Origin: Paraphysomonas bandaiensis
Taxonomy: Eukaryota > Chrysophyceae
Direction: 5' to 3'
Assembly: GCA_965644295.1 (NCBI GenBank)
Contig: CBFFRP010000655.1
Span: 1-64,000, forward strand
DNA: 64,000 nucleotides
The translations under genes and the position numbers were made by a program. The notes under the pieces are model-generated. The model did not search any database, was not told where the DNA came from, and worked only from the letters and a program-made list of their open reading frames with translations. Position 1 is the first letter of the stretch. Each line of letters begins with the position of its first letter. Positions 1 to 9,200 of this stretch are shown here, in pieces.

Positions 1-31
1 AAGGTTTTTATATAAAAATTGGGACGTTTTT

Positions 32-136
32 GCTTTAAGCATATTCGCCATTATATCACTACAACTACATTCCAGAGCTTTAAGCATATTCGCCATTATA
101 TCACTACAACTACATTCCAGAGCTTTAAGCATTGCC
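32..136. repeat. 45-bp tandem repeat, about 2.3 copies
   Basis: Copies begin at 32, 77 and 122 with GCTTTAAGCAT. The first two are identical over the 45-bp period; the third is partial and diverges after about 12 bases. Identity implies a recent local duplication. It lies at the window edge, so upstream copies may exist. Confidence 0.85.
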
Positions 137-163
137 ATTATACATTATTATAAAAAAGTCATA

Positions 164-318
164 TAGATAACAAAGTAGATTTAATAAGTAGTTTTAATGG
201 TAGAATCCCGGGGTTTTACAACCTTTACAAATTTAAATTATTTTTCATTTTAATTTTTCCCTCTCTCTATATCTACTATTAAATCTACTTATTAAATCTA
301 CTTTACTATCTATATTAC
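164..318. repeat. Imperfect inverted repeat with arms of about 45 bp
   Basis: The left arm (about 164-207, containing AAAGTAGATTTAATAAGTAG) is matched in reverse complement by the right arm (about 270-318, containing CTTATTAAATCTACTTT). The spacer of about 60 bp is AT-rich. This could be the remains of a small inverted-repeat element or a hairpin. No target-site duplication was identified. Confidence 0.6.
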
Positions 319-458
319 TTTTTATTATAAACATTATAAATAATATATAAAGTTATTAATTTTATTTAAGAATATAAATAATATATAAAGTAATTAAAAG
401 TTATTAATAATATATAAAGTAATTAAAAATATATAAAGTTAAATTAGCAAAGAGAAGG

Positions 459-488
459 AATTACAACTGCAAGCTTGCAGTTGTAATT
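459..488. repeat. Perfect 30-bp palindrome
   Basis: The sequence from 459 to 488 equals its own reverse complement, centred on AAGCTT with arms AATTACAACTGCA... There is no spacer, and the flanking bases (G at 458 and at 489) do not extend the pairing. Confidence 0.9.
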
Positions 489-1050
489 GGAAACACTCGA
501 AGAGAAGAGGCCCCTTGAGGGGCAGTGGGGTAGAAAAAGAGGCCCCTCTTGTCCCTCCCCTTGTTTTTTGTTTATAATTATATTGTTTAGTTGTGTACTG
601 CAGCTTCTTTCAACTTTGGGGGAAATAAATATTTTATGAGTGTTTGTTTCTAGGTAAAATATGCATATTTTTAATCCATTTTTAGAGTTTTTGAGTAAGA
701 GTACGTTGTTATGTTATTGCTCAGGAAACTATTTTCTAACTCTTATAGCTTTAAGTTTGCCGCTGATAATCAAATAAAGTTTCCACAAAGTAGCTGTAGA
801 GTTGCATGAGCATTGTTTAAAACCTATTGTTTAGATTTCACTTAGTTATTAAAATTTCCATCAGCGTTTAAGTAGCTAGGAGTCCCGGTAGTAATCTGCA
901 ATAACTTGAGAGTTAGATAGCAGCTCAAAGTTAGCTCAAACTACACATAAACGTCGGTGTTTACTTAAAAATATTAATCAATATAAGTATATTCTAGCCT
1001 TGGCAAGGGCTACCACCCATATCTCTATATTTTTCTTCATTAACTACCAA

Positions 1051-2454
1051 CTAGGGCCATATGTGTGCTCGTATGCCCTTCCGTCTTAAATTTAAAAAGA
1101 AATCAATAGCTTCTGCTCTATTTAGGTGAACTCCATTCATTTCCCGCCACGACATTCTCCTATACATCAACCATGAATATATCGTACACTTCATACACGT
1201 TAAGTAAAAACTTACTTTGTGCCCCATGCGCAATAATTCATAATTTCACAATCGAAATGCAGCTCAAAGAAAAATTCATCGATCAATGAGGCTAGTTCAT
1301 TATTGGTGAGAAGTTCAAACGCCATGGGATTTTCAATCTTAGGAGAATCAATATCTAATTTCCATGAAATGAAATCGCCAGGTTTGCCCATAGAATTAAT
1401 TATTTTAATGTTATCTTCCGAAACTGGTATATTGAAGAATGTAATAAGGTGGCGCCAAGGAAGTGGAATTGATTCCCAGTATTTCGTTGGCTCCAGAAGA
1501 GTGTACTCGAAACCATATACGTGATCAAAATCAATTCCTCTCTGATACATGCATATTCTATTAAGTATGATCAGCTTTCTCACGAGCTATACCTGATTGT
1601 ACGCACACATAAACCAACTCAGTGAGCTCGAAAAAACAGATGTTCCACAGTCGATAAAGTATCGCTGTGAGCCAGGAGTGATCCACTTCCTTTCCGATAC
1701 GAGCACATAATCTAGAACAGCATCACATAAACTCTTCATAAACGCATAAATGCAGTGGGAGTAGATGGTATACCTGTATTACATAGATGTGCAGTCTGTC
1801 AAACGCAAATGTTATATAAGAGTACAAAAGTAAAATGAAGTACTACACCCACACAAGGTGACATGCTCTGTAAAATTTGCATACCTTATTCGTCCATGGT
1901 ACTCTTTGCTTAGACGCACACTTCTTTCCCCAAGCAAAGGGGTGTCGGAAGTGTACACTCAATGGCTCTATGTACTCAACATTAGTATATTCATGCCCAC
2001 CACAATTGCGCTTCACAATAAATTTGGACAAATGTGAAGTACGTGGAACTGTGTATGGTTCCCCCTGCATCAAAGCACGGACCTCGTACAGCCATTCAGT
2101 TGCCTCCGTAATTTCACGCTCACTCTTCACAAACTCCCATAGTCTAGGCCATGTCAAAGTATGATTATTAACAGCAGCAAATTCATGAGCTCTAGCGACA
2201 TGTCTTTTCTCATATTCACTTGATATATACTGTCTCTCTTCAGTGCATTGACGTGATTCAATTGACTTCTCAGTTACTTCATTCTTTGATCCATTAGTTG
2301 CAGCACAGCATATTGGTTTATTATCAGGAGTAAGACAGTCGTTAATAACGTTACTTCCACTAAGAGGTATTTGGAATGGATGACCCCATTCAAACCCTAA
2401 TGACATGGGAGATGAAACCATGATGAATATACATGTTATTAGTATATATGACAT
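1051..2454 (-). CDS. Secreted/ER-targeted Rossmann-like protein, unnamed family
   Basis: Four exons can be joined in phase. The N-terminus (MSYILITCIFIMVSS) looks like a signal peptide. Joins: ...WTNK (donor near 1886) to SLCDAVLDYVLV; ...CAYNQ (near 1590) to RGIDFDHVYG; ...YCAWGTK (near 1214) to a last exon ending RRKGIRAHIWP at 1051. Visible conserved-looking blocks are YIEPL, RYFIDCGTS (a possible nucleotide- or SAM-binding glycine loop), GIDFDHVYGFE, WKLDIDSPKIE and LIDEFFFELHF. I associate this block order with a family of unnamed methyltransferase-like (FkbM-like fold) proteins common in heterokonts; that is recollection, not a search. The reaction is unknown. The start is the first ATG that gives a signal peptide, about 410 residues in all. 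Confidence 0.6.
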
Positions 2455-3091
2455 GTGAAAGATACCTCTATTCGAGGTTGCTATATATGATGAACTGCTT
2501 TAAGAGAGGAGAACACGTTGCTTCATATGGACTGCTGGATGTATGTATGTACTACGAATCAACTTCTCGTACTACTATACCATACTGCTGTACTGCGATA
2601 CCATATATACAGTACACTGCTGTACTGCGATATATATATATACTGCTGTACTGGTACACCATATTCTGTATATACTCCTGTACTCTGCTTTTGTATGACG
2701 TCAACAGAATCCCTCCATATGTACAGCCAGCATTATATAATCTACTGACGTCCAGTGTACCCCAACAAGAGTACTTAGAGCAGTACATCATACACGCCTT
2801 TCCACCTACATAATACATACATATGTACAGCAGTACATACATACATGTACATACATATGAATATATCCATATATAATCCCTTGACGAGTATCTGTTTCCA
2901 TAATCATGTTTCTAAATCGGCTGATTGATTAAGTAGTCAGTTGATAAATTTCTAATGGTTGGATTGCATATATTTTATAGAATAAACATTAAGCGCAGTG
3001 TTAGCTGCTCTAGGATTGCATGGTTCTCTCAGGCTTCTACGATTACTCCTAGAGAGGTCAGAGCTTTATAAAACTGCCTTTTTAGTGAGTG
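2455..3091. other. Intergenic, with TACTGCTGTACTG repeats
   Basis: This lies between the divergent Rossmann-like (-) and thioredoxin reductase (+) genes, so it probably carries both promoters. It holds three near copies of TACTGCTGTACTG at about 2583, 2616 and 2641, a reverse-oriented GTACAGCAGTAC near 2826, and TACATACATATG simple repeats (2810-2870). Open frames through the TACTG/TATA repeats look like chance products. Confidence 0.6.
2583..2654. repeat. Short minisatellite built on TACTGCTGTACTG
   Basis: Three copies of (T/C)ACTGCTGTACTG with variable TATA-rich spacers start at 2583, 2616 and 2641. The same core in reverse complement (GTACAGCAGTA) recurs near 2826 and in other intergenic regions of the window. 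Confidence 0.65.
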
Positions 3092-4413
3092 ATGAACGTG
3101 TTTATTCAGGTTGTGATCATTGGAAGTGGTCCAGCGGGGTATACGGCGGGTATATATGCGGCGAGAGCAATGTTGCATCCACTCCTGTTTGCAGGAACGA
3201 TGCATGGTGGACAGCTAATGTTAACGTCAGAGGTAAAGCACTTGTCATATTGCTGCATTGTGATAAATCATGTCATTCACTGTTAGGTGGAGAATTTTCC
3301 TGGTTATCCGACGGGTATTTATTAGTACTTATGGGTGCATGATGCTCTGTAGTCCTCATTGTTCAACAGGTGTGTCTGGACCGCAGTTAATGGACGATAT
3401 TAGACAACAAGCCATCAATAACGGTGCTGGTGAGTCTTAGTACTATGTCTTGAACTGTATTATAGAATTGTATGCAGAGGTTGTGGATGAAGATGTTGTA
3501 CGAATGGATATTGTCGGTACTGACAGCAATCCACTATATGAGCTGCACTCAACCTCCGGGAGGCGAGTCACTGCAAGTTCAGTGATAATAGCAACGGGGG
3601 CTGAAGCTCGCTGGCTGAATAAGAAAAACGAAGATATATTTAAAGGTGAGTAGGTGTTAGGGGTGGTGCCAATTGATCACTTGTGCTGATATGTATACAG
3701 GGAAGGGTATATCAACGTGTGCGACGTGCGATGGATTTTTCTTCAGAGTGAGTGTGACATCTGTCGTGTATGACTCTGCTAAGTGTGAAATTATAGGGTC
3801 AGGAGGTTGTGGTTGTGGGAGGAGGAGACTCTGCACTTGAGGAAGCTCTATATTTGTCAAAAATATGCTCTCAGGTGACCATCGTTCACAGACGGGAAGG
3901 TTTCAGGTCTTCCAGGGTGTTACTCAGCAGGGCTAAGAACACTGAAAATATCCGATTCTTGGTCAACCATACAATACAAGAATGGTTCGCTTCTGAGAAT
4001 GATCCTACCCAGCTAGGTGGGTGATTTTATGTTTGTGCTTGTGATGACTGATGGTTGCATAGGGGGGGCTATCGTCAGGCATACCATTACTGGGGAGGAG
4101 ACGCGTTTGTTTTTCAAGGGAGGATTCATTGCGATAGGGCACACACCCTGTACCCAGTTCTTACAAAAGCAAGTTCCACTGGACGAACAAGGATATGTGA
4201 TTGTGAAAAAAGGCAGTACGCACACGGCTCTTGCGGGGGTCTTCTCTTGCGGTGATGTCACCGACAAGAGGTACGTACACAATGAGTTATACAGAGCGTA
4301 GAGCATTATTCGTGTGCAGGTACCGACAGGCAATCACAGCGGCTAGTATGGGATGCATGGCAGCAATGGATTGCGAAAGATGGTTATCTGAAAATAGAAC
4401 ACCATCGTCATGA
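3092..4413 (+). CDS. NTR-type (low-Mr) thioredoxin reductase
   Basis: FAD flavoprotein that transfers electrons from NADPH to thioredoxin. Eight short exons splice in phase. The N-terminus has the FAD-binding GSGPAG and AGTMHGGQL. It is followed by [19 protein letters not shown], the redox-active pair in [12 protein letters not shown], the NADPH-binding [10 protein letters not shown], the HRREGFRSS segment, and the closing [27 protein letters not shown]. The protein is about 330 residues, the usual length for the family. The start used is ATG 3092 ([13 protein letters not shown]); an upstream non-coding or targeting exon cannot be excluded, so the compartment is open. Known biology: this two-cysteine type is found in bacteria, plants, fungi and many protists, unlike the selenocysteine animal type. 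The stop is TGA at 4411-4413. All signature motifs are intact. Confidence 0.93.
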
Positions 4414-5168
4414 TGAAGTAACTGTAACAGCGAACCGATGCAATGCTAATATTGTGCACCATACTGATAGTTTTGGCACACTTGTGTAGAAATTAGTCTT
4501 CTTAGGGTAATCATTTAAATTTAAAAAATATTTTTATCAACACCATCGTTTTCGATCATGACCATTTTCCTTTTTCACAGAGATTTATATTTCACGTCAT
4601 TTGTAATAGGTGGCAGTATAATATGTCGTTAGCACAACCTACTGCACTGTAACACTATTCATGTACTGTAAAACTGAATAATATAAACTATAAACCAGTC
4701 ATAGTCCCATTCTGTGCAGTCGCAACGTCCACCTAACAGAACACTACTAACACACCACAGTGCATAACGAATGTCTAATCACTTCCTTCTACACTAGATT
4801 AGCGTGTTACTTTTCATTTATTATGTATAATGTGCAATGTAGGTAAAAGTCTAGACGACAAAGCCTGTAGTTCAACGAAGGTGCTATATTCTGAAGGAAT
4901 TCAAAGCAAGCAAGAAGTGCAACTAAGAAAGTATTGAGTATATACGGAATAATTTACTCAAGCTGGCTTCCTCTAACGCTAATATTTGACGTGTGATATT
5001 GCTCTACTGGATGAGTGAAGTAAGGTTATTTTGCCACAAGTAGATTAAGCGCGTACATAGGGCATCTCTAGCTCTTACCAGAAGAAATTTCGCTAACTGA
5101 AAATAGTTTAAAACCGGGCGTCAATCAACATGCGCAAGACTTAGTTACAAGGTAATCACAGAAAGAAA
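4414..5168. other. Intergenic between convergent genes
   Basis: This is the space between the 3' ends of thioredoxin reductase (+) and eS21 (-), so it should hold two 3' UTRs. It is AT-rich without long repeats, and no coding signal was recognised on either strand. Confidence 0.5.
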
Positions 5169-5583
5169 CTATTCGAACTGAAGCTTCATAGCTGCGTCAT
5201 TCTTAGAGACTAATGCGGTCAAAGCCTCATCACCCTCAGCCTTTTTAATATATAAATTAATTGTAATAAACACCAACAAACAATTACAACTTACATGCTG
5301 TCTCACGAACCCACAGAGCGCGAAGGTGGTGTTGGTCTTAGTGGAGACACCAGTCTCGGGATCAACATTAGCGACATTGATCTACACATTGTGTGATTAC
5401 AAAAAAATATCAATATATCATAATTCTAACCTGAACCGCACCAAAGTCGTTGGCTGCAAGGATTCTGTTTGTCCACGAGCTGTATTCCATTAATATCATC
5501 TAACGATAACTGGACGATAAAATCCGCACTTACCACTTGCGGGGAATGTAAAGGTCAACAACCTCACCAGCTGCGTTCTGCAT
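5169..5583 (-). CDS. RPS21: 40S ribosomal protein eS21 (RPS21)
   Basis: Small-subunit ribosomal protein split into four small exons: 5583 to about 5534, 5479-5431, 5381-5295 and 5240-5169. Joined, it starts MQNAAGEVVDLYIPRK, then CSWTNRILAANDFGAVQ, INVANVDPETGVSTK, TNTTFALCGFVRQH and a tail ending NDAAMKLQFE. This matches the eS21 pattern (MQN..G..VDLY.PRKCS..NR.I.A.D..S.Q.N...VD..TG). The length of about 84 residues is normal. All junctions use GT..AG, with phases agreeing across three introns; the Cys codon is split by intron 1. It is transcribed divergently from the TULIP-PDZ gene at 6219, so their promoters share 5584-6218. Confidence 0.92.
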
Positions 5584-6218
5584 GTTTTAGTTACTGAGTA
5601 GACTATTAATAACACGTCTTGCTATGTGTAGAAGCAGAGAATAAACACACTCAATGAATGCATGTAAAATAGAGCAGTTTGACGAGCCAACCACAACCAT
5701 CTCTCAGAATCTTAAAACGACATATGGTGGTTCGAATTTTCAGTTTTTTTGTTTTTATTAGGGACTGTATTACTTTTTTTGGACATGACGTAGATTTGTA
5801 TTCCATTATACCATCACGCATATATCAGTACATGTACCTATATACCTGGAGAGAATTGTACCTATATACCTGGGCTCTATATCTCTATATACCTGCCCGT
5901 ACCCATGTACAGTACCTATATAGACCACTACATACACACATACATCTCCCTGTGTACACTGATACATCATCTCCATATACACCGTATTGGCATCCTAATA
6001 TTGAGACAACAATTATCTGTATTCCAGCCGTAGTTGTATTACAGTAATATAGAGTATATTTGCTTCAATTTATTTCCGAAAAATAAGATGCTGACTGCCG
6101 ATACGACTACCACATACTGGTGTACCTGTACCATGATTAGCTGCTCCATCACATAGTTTAAACCCCCCATATTTCAATCTATGGTGCATTGAGACAAACT
6201 ATATATCAAATTAACAGG
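5584..6218. other. Bidirectional promoter region of eS21 and the TULIP-PDZ gene
   Basis: The region separates the eS21 start codon (5583, -) from the next start (6219, +). It contains a three-copy minisatellite with core ACCTATATACCTG (about 5835-5895) and further TACATACACACAT simple sequence. The open frame read across 5679-6047 looks like chance because it runs through this repeat. Confidence 0.6.
5835..5895. repeat. Minisatellite with core ACCTATATACCTG
   Basis: Two copies of GTACCTATATACCTG, separated by GAGAGAATT, are followed by a variant CTCTATATACCTG. It lies in the shared eS21/TULIP-PDZ promoter. A related CTACAGGTA motif is repeated in the protease-pair promoter at 17.9-18.3 kb. 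Confidence 0.65.
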
Positions 6219-9200
6219 ATGAATCAACCCTTTTTCCTTGATATTGGGTGTCAGGTCCATACACCATATGGCAGAGGAAATGTCATAGAAATTAGCGGTA
6301 ATCGTGTGAAGGTGGAGTTAGATGAGTGGCAGCTGACGAATGGATGTCATCCCATGCTATACACACAAATTAATGAGATTCATAAGTGTAGTTTTTGTGA
6401 TATTGGAACATGTGTGTATACGCGATATGGTGTGGGTGTATTGATTGGGTTTGATCGGGTGACTGGTATGCATACAGTGCGTCTATGGCGCCCGAGAGGA
6501 CTCGGTTCAGCTACTGCCAGTTTAAATATAGCAGATATGTATTATACGATTAAGGCAATGCCTGGTATGAAAGTTAAAACTACATATGGGAATGGTGTTG
6601 TGTTGGCGTATACTCCAAAGGATACCCAAAGTGACACTGGTCTGTATATGGTACAGTTGTCTTATGGCGTGGCCCATCTAAATAAAGCAGCAATAATTGC
6701 GTGTCCGGAAGCAAGTGTACTTCCTGTAGCAGAGTATTTAGCAGACAAGGCTTTGTATAATCTGAAGTCTACAGATTGGGGCTGGGTAGCTGGAAATACA
6801 GCTGGATACTCCTCCGTTGTATCTTCTCTCGGTGAAATATGGGAGAAGGTAAAGAGCGGAGAAACAAAGCTGGATGAGGCTCTTGCTATGAGGGCAAGAC
6901 AAATAAATGAACACGTGAGTGATATATTTTTCACGTCTTGGTATTATTATATATGGATGTGGAAAGTGGTTATGTTTTCGTTTTGTGAAAAATGGGTATC
7001 GAACACTACAGTATATGACTTCATCTGCTTCTGCTTAGCTTGATTTATGTGTACTGTTTGTGAATTTGTTAGTCGAGTATATTTGATGGCTTGATTGTAT
7101 GTATTCTTGACATTTTTACAATGTGGGTCACTCTGTGTATGGTATAGTTGGCAGCTGTGGATGTGCAGGATATGCATAGAGCGTTACAAGAGAGAGTCGA
7201 CGCTATTGTTTCCGAACCTGGCAAAATTCAGATGCTGCTTGCGGAGGGTAGAGAGCGTATCCTACGGCTCATGGAAAACGCCGAAGCGAGGTCGGAGCTG
7301 ACTGGGTCTGCCCGGGCTGCAATCGATGACTATCTTCAGGTCTGTGTCGTGTCAAGTATTATTATTGTATGTTATGAGCGGGCTGTAGGCTGGCAAGGAC
7401 CAGGTCGAACGGGCAATGGTACAGGTAAAGGAGAGCTCGACCGACAATGAGAAGCAGATCATCAGCAGCATAACAGAAGTTGGTTCAGGTTCGCGCTCTA
7501 GTGTATAAGTATGATGTTCGGTATTAAGTATAACGCGCAGACTTAAGTGGCTCTCTGTCGGTAATGCGAAATCTTGCCGAGTCCGACCCCGTTCTCAAGG
7601 TAATTTGTCAGATATATCTTACTTGAATTGGAGTGGTAAAAGGAATCTGTGCGATAGGGATTGGTGCAACAAATGGAAGGGTTATCGACCACTGTTTCAG
7701 CGAAGACCGAGAGTGCTAGAAAAGCCATCAGTAGCTCGAGAACCGCTCAGGTGCTTGAAAGTGGAGGCAGAAACCTCTCTCAAAGACTAGAATCACTATT
7801 GAGCTCTGGTGCATCGGGAAAGCCAATGGTAATTAGAATGTGTCGTGATGATGTCGTTGATGCGTGCCATAGGTGCAAGACCTTGGGAAAAAGATAATGA
7901 GCTCAATCGAAAAGGTTTAAAGTAACATATCAATCTTGTTATTGATAATGGTTTAACCCAGCAAGGAGGGTCGGAGAAGGGAAGAGCTCTTGTGCAAGGG
8001 GTCAAAGACAGGATTGTGAAGAGAATCAGTGATGTATGTTTGTCTCGTACTCACTCCGCTGGCATCTCACATACTGACAGGCTGACGCCGAGCGATCAAT
8101 TGCTCAGACCGTGGAGAAAAAATTAGTGTCTGTGCTGTCATCCTGGAAGACTGGTTTCGGCAAGGATGCGGCGGCTGTAATGTCAAGTCGGCTTACTCAG
8201 TAAGAATAAGTGTGCAGTCAAAATGGGTGTCTAACATGTACGCTAGACTTACAGTGCTGTTGACAATGATCGGAGAGGGCAATATGACTTTGGAGCAAAT
8301 GGTGTCATCCTCCAAAGCCAGCATAATGAAAACTATAAACGACCCTGCGTTCAAGAAAAGTGCATCTGATGTTGCTAGGGAGCGTCTGGCTGACATACTG
8401 GTAAAAGTCAAGGAGACTGAGGAAACCGTACAGAGCCGTCCGGTCTCAGGTATGGCGTGAATATAAGTACGATTCGCATTATGATGTACCGTATCGTAGG
8501 TTTTGAATTCCAGCGACAATTTACTATGGAAAGCAAAGCAAACCTGCAAGATACACTTGGGCATGCCTACAGTGGACTGCAAAAGTCCACAGGATTTAAG
8601 TGAGTCCGTGCCGTGTAATGATTTCATGTGGATGAGAATTTGGCATTTCAGGGGAATAGTAGAAAGCCTTGATAGCCCCTTGCTCAAGGATGTCGCGGGG
8701 CCTATTAGTACTATGGTTGAAAAGGTGTGTATTAGATCTTGGCCTGGTACTTGTTTACATCTATTTGTATTGTAGATAAAGAGCGGCTCTTTTGATATTG
8801 ATGCTGCGATAGCGGCAGCGAAGGTATACGAATTCCGTTTAAGAGTGTTTACTTATATTCGATTTCAGGAGTCTCTTGATAGTGATATCATGGAAACGTC
8901 AGCACAGGATATAGTGTCCAAGGGAGATAAAGTGGTGTCTGTTCTCGAGTCTCTAAGAAGTCATGACGCAGTCAAAAAGGTGAGATTCACTCTGGCGTGT
9001 TGCATATTTTAATAGTACACCTCAGGCTTTGACGAAATTTCAAGAGTTAGATTTGGAAAGCTCTATTTCCAGTCGTATAATGAATTTTGGTTAGTCTACT
9101 GCTTGCTAATATCGCCGTGATATAATATTCCTGTAGACCCTGATTCTGTACTCAATGAAGCTGAGTCTGCCCTTACCGATACCGAGGCTAGAAATAAGAT

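Larger units (their letters stand above)
1..1050. other. Non-coding left flank, AT-rich and repeat-rich
   Basis: No gene is recognised here. The block holds a 45-bp tandem repeat at the left edge, an imperfect inverted repeat around 164-318, a perfect 30-bp palindrome at 459-488, and a G/C-rich patch near 505-560 with a short hairpin (GGCCCCT / AGGGGC). The rest is very AT-rich with near-repeats of TAATATATAAAGT between 340 and 440. No exon-like open frame with family motifs was seen on either strand. Confidence 0.6.

Noticed and set aside
2455-2842. Tyr/Cys-rich frames of 76-126 codons on both strands
   Set aside because: They run through the TACTGCTGTACTG/TATA minisatellite and show no protein-like features.
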